From Propionibacteriaceae bacterium (lineage in GTDB: Bacteria; Actinomycetota; Actinomycetes; Propionibacteriales; Propionibacteriaceae), in NCBI GenBank assembly GCA_021323255.1, contig JAJTCL010000124.1:1-7599 (forward strand): a stretch of DNA of 7,599 bases, in the 5' to 3' direction. Positions 1 to 5,620 of the stretch are shown here, piece by piece. Position 1 is the stretch's first letter. Every line of letters begins with the position of its first letter. A program made the position numbers and the translations under genes. The notes beneath the pieces are model-generated. The model saw only the letters and a list, made by a program, of their open reading frames with translations. It was not told where the DNA came from and did no database searches.

Positions 1-141
1 AGCCAGCGCCGGGGTCCCTGGCTCGACTACTTCACGGGCTAGCACGTCGGCGTCGATGATGATCGCACCGCGCGCGGCAAGTTCGGCAGCCACCGCGCTT
101 TTCCCAGACGCAATGCCCCCGGTGAGGCCTACCCGCACCAT
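1..141 (-). CDS. coaE: Dephospho-CoA kinase, N-terminal 47 residues (truncated by window edge)
   Basis: CoaE phosphorylates the 3'-hydroxyl of dephospho-CoA with ATP, the last step of coenzyme A synthesis in the cytosol. Reading the minus strand from ATG at 141, the protein opens MVRVGLTGGIASGKS. This is the P-loop at residues 8-15 (G-G-I-A-S-G-K-S, Lys14), in the position and form typical of CoaE. It continues with a helix and then I-D-A-D-V-L-A-R (residues 29-36), the family's DAD-xx-AR motif, in which the first Asp is the likely catalytic base. Only 47 codons are visible; the family is about 200 residues. Some mycobacterial CoaE proteins carry an extra C-terminal GrpB-like domain, which cannot be judged here. 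The start is supported by the P-loop distance and by a -10-like hexamer 6 nt upstream. There is no Shine-Dalgarno sequence, so the mRNA is probably leaderless. The gene lies downstream of rpsA in the same direction, a common actinobacterial arrangement. Confidence 0.93.
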   Translation of the reverse strand, partial: MVRVGLTGGIASGKSAVAAELAARGAIIIDADVLAREVVEPGTPALA

Positions 142-147
142 GGCAGC

Positions 148-153
148 AGCCTA
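148..153 (-). promoter_or_regulatory. Candidate -10 element for a leaderless coaE transcript
   Basis: On the minus strand TAGGCT is followed by exactly six bases (GCTGCC) and then the coaE ATG. With the last base of a -10 hexamer at -7, transcription would begin on the A of the start codon. No purine-rich ribosome binding site precedes the ATG, which agrees with a leaderless message. The -35 region (about 172-177, TCAAAG on the minus strand) is a poor match to TTGACA and lies inside one arm of the inverted repeat at 167-180. Confidence 0.5.
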
Positions 154-166
154 TTCGGGCGCAGGA

Positions 167-274
167 TTGGACTTTGACAGCAAGCCAGCTTCACCGACTG
201 CAGGCGCCGGCGGCAGGCGCCGGTCGGCGAGCGACGAAGGAGACGAATCTGGCGGGCGGCCTGTCAGAGTCCAA
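167..274. repeat. 108-bp element bounded by a 14-nt inverted repeat between rpsA and coaE
   Basis: The left arm 167-180 (TTGGACTTTGACAG) is the reverse complement of the right arm 261-274 (CTGTCAGAGTCCAA) at 13 of 14 positions. The single difference is a G-U wobble in a plus-strand RNA and a C-A mismatch in a minus-strand RNA. The 80 bases between the arms contain a further short pairing (194-198 with 223-227) and a GC-rich hairpin at 207-223. No ORF of note lies within. It could be a 3'-end structure of the rpsA message, a pair of operator half-sites (the left arm covers the coaE -35 region), or a small MITE-like element. The pairing is directly visible; any role is inference. Confidence 0.5.
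200..223 (-). terminator. GC-rich hairpin after rpsA, possible terminator without U-tract
   Basis: Bases 207-212 (CCGGCG) pair perfectly with 218-223 (CGCCGG) around a 5-nt loop. The hairpin sits in a short tandem repeat: GCAGGCGCCGG occurs at 200-210 and again at 213-223. It lies 64 bp past the rpsA stop, in the only sizeable gap before coaE. There is no run of T on the minus strand after it, so it would be a non-canonical terminator of the kind often proposed in actinobacteria. It might instead stabilise the mRNA or simply reflect GC-rich sequence. Confidence 0.35.
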
Positions 275-286
275 ATGGAGGTGGGA

Positions 287-1738
287 TCAGCTGCCGCCGG
301 TCAGCTTCTGCCTTAGCGCTTGCAGGGCCTCGTCGGAAGCAAGCGAACCATCGGGCCCGGTTGGAACCGGTGCCGGTTCGGCGTCCGAAGAGTAATTCGA
401 TGATGCGGGTGTGCCCGCGCCTTCGGCATCCTCCACCTGCTTCTTATGTGCTTCCCAACGAGCGTGCGCCTCGGCATACTGCCGCTCCCAGGCTGCGCGC
501 TGCTCGTCGTAGCCTTCCAGCCACTCCCCGGTCTCCGGGTCGAAGCCCTCCGGGTAGAGGTAGTTGCCCTGCTCGTCGTACGAAGCAGCCATGCCGTAGA
601 GGGTCGGATCGAAGTCGTCAGCGGTAGCGTCGACCCCTTCGTTCGCCTGCTTCAGCGACAGCGAGATCCGCCGGCGCTCCAGGTCGATATCGATGATCTT
701 GACCATGACGTCATCGTTGACCTGGACGACCTGCTCAGGAATCTCCACATGCCGCTCGGCCAGCTCGGAAACGTGCACCAGACCTTCGATGCCCTCCTCC
801 ACCCGCACGAAAGCGCCGAAGGGGACCAGCTTGGTGACCCGACCGGGCACGATCTGACCGATCTGATGAATGCGGGCAAAGGCCTGCCACGGATCTTCCT
901 GGGTCGCCTTGAGGGACAGCGAAACCCGCTCCCGGTCCATGTCGACGTCGAGCACCTCGACGGTGACCTCTTGGCCCACCTCGACGACCTCCGAGGGATG
1001 GTCGATGTGCTTCCAGGACAGCTCTGAGACGTGCACCAGTCCGTCCACCCCGCCAAGATCAACGAACGCACCGAAGTTGACGATGGAAGATACGACGCCA
1101 CGTCGTATCTGGCCCTTTTGCAACTGGGTAAGGAAATTCTGGCGGACCTCAGACTGCGTCTGTTCCAACCAGGCACGCCGGGACAGCACCACGTTATTAC
1201 GGTTCTTGTCCAACTCGATGATCTTGGCCTCGAGCTCCATGCCGACGTAGGGCTGCAGGTCTCGGACCCGCCGCATCTCCACCAGGGAGGCGGGCAGGAA
1301 GCCCCGCAGACCGATGTCGATGATCAGGCCGCCCTTGACGACCTCGATGACCTGGCCGGTGACGACGCCGTCCTCCTCCTTGATCTTCTCGATCGTGCCC
1401 CAGGCGCGCTCGTACTGGGCGCGCTTCTTGGAGAGAATGAGGCGGCCTTCCTTGTCCTCTTTCTGCTGGACGAGCGCCTCGACTTCGTCGCCAACACTGA
1501 CGACCTCGAACGGGTCAACGTCGTGCTTGATCGAGAGCTCTTTGGAAGGGATGACCCCTTCGGTCTTGTAGCCGATATCAAGAAGAACCTCGTCACGGTC
1601 CACCTTGACAACGGTGCCGGTGACGATGTCGCCGTCATTGAAGTACTTGATGGTCTTGTCGATTGCCTCAAGAAAGGCTTCGGGCGAACCTAGGTCGTCG
1701 ACGGCGACCTGTGGTGGTGCCTCGAGGGAGGACGTCAT
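287..1738 (-). CDS. rpsA: 30S ribosomal protein S1
   Basis: S1 is the RNA-binding protein of the small ribosomal subunit that helps mRNA reach the decoding site. The 483-residue protein has four S1 (OB-fold) repeats at about 36-105, 122-188, 209-277 and 294-363. Each shows the GxVxxVxxxGxxVxxxGxxG-type core. The third and fourth carry the classic N-F-G-A-F-V / P-F-G-A-F-V strand followed by GLVHVSEL (233-240 and 319-326). Residues 364-483 form an acidic tail rich in Trp and Tyr that is predicted to be flexible. Four repeats rather than the six of E. coli, together with such a tail, is the actinobacterial form. ATG at 1738 is chosen because GGAG lies 9 nt upstream and the N-terminus matches the family. 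A strong promoter lies about 150 bp upstream, just beyond vapC, so the gene does not depend on polA or vapBC transcription. coaE follows 145 bp downstream. Confidence 0.97.
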   Translation of the reverse strand: MTSSLEAPPQVAVDDLGSPEAFLEAIDKTIKYFNDGDIVTGTVVKVDRDEVLLDIGYKTEGVIPSKELSIKHDVDPFEVVSVGDEVEALVQQKEDKEGRLILSKKRAQYERAWGTIEKIKEEDGVVTGQVIEVVKGGLIIDIGLRGFLPASLVEMRRVRDLQPYVGMELEAKIIELDKNRNNVVLSRRAWLEQTQSEVRQNFLTQLQKGQIRRGVVSSIVNFGAFVDLGGVDGLVHVSELSWKHIDHPSEVVEVGQEVTVEVLDVDMDRERVSLSLKATQEDPWQAFARIHQIGQIVPGRVTKLVPFGAFVRVEEGIEGLVHVSELAERHVEIPEQVVQVNDDVMVKIIDIDLERRRISLSLKQANEGVDATADDFDPTLYGMAASYDEQGNYLYPEGFDPETGEWLEGYDEQRAAWERQYAEAHARWEAHKKQVEDAEGAGTPASSNYSSDAEPAPVPTGPDGSLASDEALQALRQKLTGGS

Positions 1739-1885
1739 GTAGTAGGGCTCCGGGAATGGTTGATGATGTTGTGGGCGTGGCTGTGACCCGATCCGTACAC
1801 ACGAAGAGGTTCAACCAGCAGCTGACAACAATCCGACCCGTACGAGCGTGACCTACTCCGTCCGAAGTCGCGCAGGCCACAGCGA
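1739..1885 (-). other. rpsA 5' leader with long-range pairing
   Basis: If the promoter at 1892-1921 is used, the rpsA message has a leader of about 147 nt. Its extreme 5' end, GCUGUGGCC (1883 down to 1875), can pair with GGUCACAGC (1788 down to 1780) over nine positions with one G-U. This would enclose about 86 nt of leader and leave the ribosome binding site about 30 nt beyond the closing stem. The enclosed part also has a near-repeat: GTACGGGTCGG and GTACGGATCGG on the minus strand. E. coli rpsA is autoregulated through leader hairpins. A similar control here is only an inference, and I do not recognise a known RNA family. No coding sequence is apparent in this stretch. Confidence 0.4.
1748..1751 (-). 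promoter_or_regulatory. Shine-Dalgarno sequence of rpsA
   Basis: On the minus strand GGAG lies 9 nt before the rpsA ATG (CCCGGAGCCCTACTACATG). It fixes the start at 1738 and marks rpsA as one of the two leadered genes in this window, unlike polA, vapB, coaE and the thioesterase gene. Confidence 0.7.
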
Positions 1886-1891
1886 CGGTTC

Positions 1892-1921
1892 AGGTTAGCG
1901 CTGCGCCCCAAACAGGGTCAA
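1892..1921 (-). promoter_or_regulatory. rpsA promoter (-35 TTGACC, 18-bp spacer, -10 TAACCT)
   Basis: On the minus strand TTGACC (1921-1916) is followed by 18 bp and TAACCT (1897-1892). Both are good matches to the housekeeping sigma factor consensus of actinobacteria, as expected for a highly expressed ribosomal gene. The -35 box lies only 12 bp past the vapC stop codon. A second TTGAC (minus strand, at 1937-1933) overlaps that stop codon. Predicted transcription start is near 1885. Confidence 0.7.
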
Positions 1922-1933
1922 ACACGTGCGCCG

Positions 1934-2374
1934 TCAATCCTCGGGGACTGGCGGCGGTCGCTCCCATCGGACGGCAGGAAAGCGGCCGAAGTCATTGTCA
2001 AAGCTGACGACCGTCGCGCCGTACTGCAACGCCAGAGCTGCGAGGTGGGCATCGTTCACAAGATTGCCACCCCACCCGGTCGCGGCCAGCAATTCCTCGA
2101 CTCGAGTCAGGTGGCGTCCGTCTGGGTTGCCATTGATCACGACGGGGACAGCCAGCACAGCCTGAAGAAAGCGCAGCGCCTCCGATATCGAGGTTGGTCG
2201 GGGATAAAACCGAGGATTGGTGCTGATTCTCAAGAAGCCAACTGCGGTCAGCCATGGGACTATGACGGTCTCCGCGCCAGAGAGCGCATCCTCGAGCCAG
2301 GCCTTTGCCGTTCGGTACTTGTCCGCACCGGCATCGGCAGCGTAGAGGAGGACATTCGTATCGATGAGCCTCAT
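1934..2374 (-). CDS. vapC: VapC-family toxin, PIN-domain ribonuclease
   Basis: VapC toxins are Mg-dependent RNases that cut tRNA, rRNA or mRNA when freed from their antitoxin. The 146-residue protein has the PIN-domain landmarks: Asp5 in MRLIDTNVLLYA, Asp108 in NLVNDAHLAALAL (104-116), and Asp126 with Asp128 in SFDNDFGRF (124-132). The second motif is W-L-T-A-V-G-F-L-R-I-S-T-N-P-R (41-55). It lacks the Thr-Glu seen in many PIN toxins but resembles the W..xxFLR(x)xT(x)PR form of a large VapC subgroup that includes many mycobacterial toxins. The ATG at 2374 overlaps the antitoxin stop in ATGA, so translation is probably coupled, and there is no clear independent ribosome binding site. The length is normal and all other motifs are intact, so the toxin is probably functional. 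The RNA target cannot be read from the sequence. Confidence 0.93.
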   Translation of the reverse strand: MRLIDTNVLLYAADAGADKYRTAKAWLEDALSGAETVIVPWLTAVGFLRISTNPRFYPRPTSISEALRFLQAVLAVPVVINGNPDGRHLTRVEELLAATGWGGNLVNDAHLAALALQYGATVVSFDNDFGRFPAVRWERPPPVPED

Positions 2375-2622
2375 TTGCCCATCGACATCTTTCGCAGGAT
2401 CTCCTCGTCTTCGAGATCACCCGCCAGCTGAGTCGCCTTGTCGAGATCGACTCGGGGTGGCCCCATGTTGAACGACGGCAAAGTTACTCGAGGTCGTGCC
2501 GAAGGCTGCAGGCCGCGCGTAATGGCATCATTGACCACTTCCTTGAACGACAACCCTCGCTCGGCCATAGCCTTCTTGATGAGAGCTTCGCTCTCTGGCG
2601 TCAATGTAACTGTCGTGCGCAC
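2371..2622 (-). CDS. vapB: VapB-family antitoxin, ribbon-helix-helix type
   Basis: This is the antitoxin partner of the downstream PIN toxin. The 83-residue protein starts MRTTVTLTPESEALIKKAMAE, a ribbon-helix-helix DNA-binding fold: a beta strand at 2-7, helices at about 9-21 and 25-35, with G-L-S-F-K-E-V-V-N-D-A between. The C-terminal half (40-83) is extended and then helical and charged (D-L-D-K-A-T-Q-L-A-G-D-L-E-D-E-E), the usual toxin-wrapping tail. RHH antitoxins normally dimerise and repress their own promoter, alone or with toxin. The start codon is GTG at 2622, in place of the usual ATG. A purine-rich AGGA abuts the codon and is too close to act as a ribosome binding site. A -10 hexamer 6 nt upstream suggests a leaderless message. 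polA ends 49 bp upstream in the same direction. Confidence 0.9.
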   Translation of the reverse strand: MRTTVTLTPESEALIKKAMAERGLSFKEVVNDAITRGLQPSARPRVTLPSFNMGPPRVDLDKATQLAGDLEDEEILRKMSMGK

Positions 2623-2628
2623 TCCTGA

Positions 2629-2658
2629 ATCTTAGCATCAAACTCAGTGATGTCTCGA
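2629..2658 (-). promoter_or_regulatory. Candidate vapBC promoter, leaderless
   Basis: On the minus strand TAAGAT (2634-2629) precedes the vapB GTG by exactly six bases (TCAGGA), placing the transcription start on the start codon. Eighteen bp further upstream is TCGAGA (2658-2653), matching TTGACA at four of six positions. The promoter fits inside the short gap between polA and vapB. An inverted pair GCATC (2635-2639) and GATGC (2657-2661) brackets the spacer and is a possible VapB operator, although five base pairs is weak evidence. Confidence 0.55.
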
Positions 2659-2671
2659 TGCAACACATGGA

Positions 2672-5413
2672 TTAGTGCGCAGCGTCGTGCCAGGAGCGGC
2701 CGACGCCCACAGAAACGTCCAGCGGGACGTTCAGGGCCACGGCCTGGCCCATCTTGATGCGCACCAGTTCCTCCAGTGCCTCTTGCTCACCCGGTCCGAC
2801 CTCGAAGACGAGTTCGTCATGGACTTGGAGCAACATCCGACTCCGCATACCGGCATCATCGAGCGCCTTTTCCACATCCAGCATGGCCACTTTGATGATG
2901 TCCGCAGCCGATCCCTGGATGGGGGCATTCAACGCCATCCGCTCAGCCATCTCGCGGCGCTGGCGGTTGTCGCTCATCAGGTCCGGCAAGTACCGACGGC
3001 GACCGAGAATGGTCTCGGTGTATTCCGTACGCCGTGCGTCAGCGACCAGTGAGTGCAGATAGGTGCGCACATCGCCGAACCGTTCGAAGTACTCATCCAT
3101 CAGCGCTTTCGCCTCGGACACCTCGATGTTCAGTTGCTGGCTGAGGCCGTAGGCGCTGAGTCCGTACGCCAGGCCGTAGTTCATCGCCTTGATCTTGGCC
3201 CGCTCAGCGGGCGTGACCTGTCCCGGCTCGACACCAAAGACCCGCGATGCCGTGACCGTATGGAAATCCATCCCTGACTTGAATGCCTCGATCAGGCTGT
3301 CGTCCTCGCTGGCATGTGCCATGATGCGCATCTCGATCTGCGAGTAGTCCGCTGACATCAAGGCGTCATAACCCTCGCCCACGATGAACGCTTGCCTGAT
3401 CCGGCGGCCCTCCTCGGTGCGGATCGGGATGTTCTGCAGGTTCGGATCGGTGCTGGAGAGGCGTCCGGTAGCCGCGATTGTCTGCGCATACGTGGTATGG
3501 ATGCGGCCGTCGTCAGCAACCGCCTTGAGCAAACCCTCAACAGTCTGCTTGAGCCGGATCGCGTCCCGATGCACCAGAAGGTGTGCCAAAAACGGGTGTT
3601 CGGTCTTGACATAAAGCTGCTGCAGCGCCTCCGCGTCGGTGGTGTAGCCGGTGCGGGTACGCCGCGTCTTCGGCATTCCCAGCTCGTCGAACAACACCAC
3701 CTGGAGCTGCTTCGGTGACCCGAGATTGATCTGCTTGCCAAGAACTTGGTAGGCCTCGCTGGCAGCCCGACTGACCGTAGCTGCGAACCCAGCCTCCAGT
3801 GTCTGGAGATGCTCGACGTCCACAGCCACACCGGTCTTCTCCATGCGGGCCAAGGTGCGCAGCAGCGGGAGTTCTACGCCATAGAGCAGGCTTTTGCCAT
3901 TGCGCTGCTCGATCTCGGTATCCAGCGCGTCTGCCAGGTCGATGGCCGCTCGGGCACGGACCATCGAGGCCTCAGCAGCCAACCGTGCGCCTGAATCGTC
4001 ATCGCCGAAGTCAAGCGCCAGCTGGTTCGGATCGTCGAGTTCAGGTGCACCTTCGACCCGGAGCTCCCGCTTGAGATAACGGATAGTCAGATCAGCGAGA
4101 TCGAAGGTGCGTTGATCGGGGCGAGTGAGATAAGCGGCGAGCTGAGTATCCGAGGTCAGGCCGGCGAGGTCCCAACCGCGCGCCCAAGTAGCCAAGAGAG
4201 GGCCCTTGGCGTCGTGCATCGCCTTGTGGTGTTCGGGATCGGCAAGCCAACTCGCGAGGGCGTTCTCATCAGGCGGACCGAGCTCAGGCACCACCACGTA
4301 CGCTGCGGCGCCATCGGCAGCAGCCAACGAGACGGCTGCAACGTCGCCGGTCCCAGAGCCCCAATGACCGATGATGTCGACGCCGGTGCGCTCACCCGCG
4401 GCGTGATCGGCGAGCCAGCTGCCAAGCTCTCCAGGCTCCAGCCGTGCCGCATCCAGGTCGAAGCCACCTTCTGCCACCACCTCGTCTTCGTTGGGCAGGG
4501 CCTCGAGCAGCCGGTCGCGTAGCACCCGAAACTCCAGGCCATCGAAGAGCTGATGAGTCGCCTCACGGTTCCAGGGACGTCGGACCAAATCGTCGAGACC
4601 AAGCGGCAGGTCGAGGTCGCACACCAATCTGTTGACCTGCCGGTTGCGCAGCACATCGTCCACCCGCACCTGGAACGCCTCGGCCGCCTTGCCCTTGAGC
4701 TCGCTGGCGTGGGCAGCAAGGTCCTCCAAGCCGCCGTACATCTCTAACCACTTGGCAGCAGTCTTCGGCCCGACGCCTGGGACACCCGGCAGATTGTCGC
4801 TGGACTCCCCTACCAGCGCCGCGAGATCGGGATACCGAGCAGGCGTGGCAAAGTACCTCTCCTCCACGGCCTTGGGCGTCATTCGCGCCAGATCGGAGAC
4901 GCCCTTACGTGGATACAGCACAGTCACGTTGTCGCTGACAAGCTGGAACGCATCGCGGTCCCCGGTGCAGATCAACACCTCGAAGCCGGCCGCCTCAGCC
5001 TGTGTTGCGAGTGTGCCGATCACATCGTCGGCCTCAAAGCCTTCCTTTTCTACGTACGGGATGTTGAGGGCCTTGAGCACCTCTTTGACCAGATCGAGTT
5101 GGCCTTTGAACTCATCGGGGGTCGTGGTTCGGTTCGCCTTGTACTCGCGGTAGATCTCCGAGCGGAACGTATGGCGCGAGACGTCGAAGGCAACGCCGAG
5201 GTGGGTGGGTTTCTCGTCCCGCAGCACATTGATCAGCATCGAGGTGAACCCGAAGACCCCATTGGTGTGCTGACCGGTCTGGGTTGAGAAGTTCTCCACG
5301 GGAAGTGCGAAGAAAGCCCGATAGGCAATCGAGTGACCGTCGATCAGCATCAGCTTGGGCCGCGTCGGCAACCCGCTGGCATGCGCAGGAGCTAACTGAG
5401 TCGTGGTCGGCAC
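2672..5413 (-). CDS. polA: DNA polymerase I
   Basis: Pol I removes RNA primers and fills gaps during replication and repair. The 913-residue protein contains a complete 5' nuclease domain (about 20-305): Asp25, Asp77, E-A-D-D at 127-130, Asp152, Asp154, Asp206 and the H3TH motif G-V-P-G-V-G-P-K-T. A proofreading-like domain (about 315-500) follows, but the DxE motif is missing at D346-I-I, so 3'-5' exonuclease activity is unlikely. The polymerase domain (about 515-913) has motif A D689-Y-S-Q-I-E-M-R, motif B R738-A-K-I-K-A-M-N-Y746-G and motif C H865-D-E867. All catalytic residues are present. It resembles mycobacterial PolA over its length. The start is GTG at 5413, with TAGAGT six bases upstream and no Shine-Dalgarno sequence. 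An overlapping ATG three bases upstream is out of frame. A start further in, before Met22, cannot be excluded. The gene is divergent from the thioesterase gene and upstream of vapBC. Confidence 0.97.
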   Translation of the reverse strand: MPTTTQLAPAHASGLPTRPKLMLIDGHSIAYRAFFALPVENFSTQTGQHTNGVFGFTSMLINVLRDEKPTHLGVAFDVSRHTFRSEIYREYKANRTTTPDEFKGQLDLVKEVLKALNIPYVEKEGFEADDVIGTLATQAEAAGFEVLICTGDRDAFQLVSDNVTVLYPRKGVSDLARMTPKAVEERYFATPARYPDLAALVGESSDNLPGVPGVGPKTAAKWLEMYGGLEDLAAHASELKGKAAEAFQVRVDDVLRNRQVNRLVCDLDLPLGLDDLVRRPWNREATHQLFDGLEFRVLRDRLLEALPNEDEVVAEGGFDLDAARLEPGELGSWLADHAAGERTGVDIIGHWGSGTGDVAAVSLAAADGAAAYVVVPELGPPDENALASWLADPEHHKAMHDAKGPLLATWARGWDLAGLTSDTQLAAYLTRPDQRTFDLADLTIRYLKRELRVEGAPELDDPNQLALDFGDDDSGARLAAEASMVRARAAIDLADALDTEIEQRNGKSLLYGVELPLLRTLARMEKTGVAVDVEHLQTLEAGFAATVSRAASEAYQVLGKQINLGSPKQLQVVLFDELGMPKTRRTRTGYTTDAEALQQLYVKTEHPFLAHLLVHRDAIRLKQTVEGLLKAVADDGRIHTTYAQTIAATGRLSSTDPNLQNIPIRTEEGRRIRQAFIVGEGYDALMSADYSQIEMRIMAHASEDDSLIEAFKSGMDFHTVTASRVFGVEPGQVTPAERAKIKAMNYGLAYGLSAYGLSQQLNIEVSEAKALMDEYFERFGDVRTYLHSLVADARRTEYTETILGRRRYLPDLMSDNRQRREMAERMALNAPIQGSAADIIKVAMLDVEKALDDAGMRSRMLLQVHDELVFEVGPGEQEALEELVRIKMGQAVALNVPLDVSVGVGRSWHDAAH

Positions 5414-5419
5414 ATGCCG

Positions 5420-5425
5420 ACTCTA
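5420..5425 (-). promoter_or_regulatory. Candidate -10 element for a leaderless polA transcript
   Basis: On the minus strand TAGAGT is followed by six bases (CGGCAT) and the polA GTG, the geometry expected if transcription starts on the start codon. A TTGACC (minus strand, 5456-5451) lies 25 bp upstream of the hexamer, too far for a standard -35. As in many actinobacterial promoters, only the -10 element is convincing. Confidence 0.5.
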
Positions 5426-5608
5426 GCCGCGCGGACTGACGTGAGCGCGGGGTCAAGCGTTATGACGTCGGTTCGCCTCCGGCGCCTGCAGGAGCTTTCG
5501 GTGAAGCGCCGACGCAGCTATTCAGCCTCGCTGAGTGGCTTCATCGAAAGTGACGAAGAAGCCGGAACTAGGCGAGCCGATGTCAGAACGCGGTTGACAC
5601 AGCGTCAC
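5426..5608. other. Divergent intergenic region between polA and the thioesterase gene
   Basis: The gap between the two divergent starts (5414-5620) holds no gene I can support. The plus-strand reading frame is open from 5414 into the thioesterase gene, but its first 69 codons are Arg/Ser-rich and unlike any thioesterase N-terminus. Small dyads are visible: TCAGC-CTC-GCTGA at 5522-5534, CGGCGC (5480-5485) with GCGCCG (5506-5511), and TGAC-N5-GTCA at 5595-5607. One of these could be an operator, but none matches a regulator site I can name. Confidence 0.4.
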
Positions 5609-5614
5609 TACTCT
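5609..5614 (+). promoter_or_regulatory. Candidate -10 element for a leaderless thioesterase transcript
   Basis: TACTCT is followed by six bases (GAGGCT) and then GTG at 5621, the same T-A-N-N-N-T, N6, start-codon geometry seen before polA, vapB and coaE. A perfect TTGACA at 5594-5599 is only 9 bp upstream of this hexamer, so it cannot be its -35 box. The hexamer supports the short 141-residue form of the protein. Confidence 0.5.
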
Positions 5615-5620
5615 GAGGCT

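Noticed and set aside
446..1693. Long plus-strand open frames (446-1027, 1031-1693) opposite rpsA
   Set aside because: They are antisense shadows of a strongly conserved S1 gene in GC-rich DNA. Their translations have no recognisable domain.
2623..2626. AGGA next to the vapB start as a Shine-Dalgarno sequence
   Set aside because: It directly abuts the GTG with no spacer, and falls within the six bases between the -10 hexamer and the predicted transcription start, so it would not be in the mRNA.
5411..5416. ATG three bases upstream of the polA GTG as the polA start
   Set aside because: It is out of frame with polA, and would lie upstream of the transcription start predicted from the -10 hexamer.
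5594..5599. Perfect TTGACA as the -35 of the thioesterase gene
   Set aside because: No -10-like hexamer lies 16-19 bp downstream before the start codon, and the good hexamer at 5609 is only 9 bp away.
5414..5620. A 69-residue N-terminal extension of the thioesterase starting at 5414
   Set aside because: The extension is Arg/Ser-rich and unlike the family, and it would overlap the polA promoter. The GTG at 5621 gives the normal length and has a -10 hexamer at the leaderless distance.
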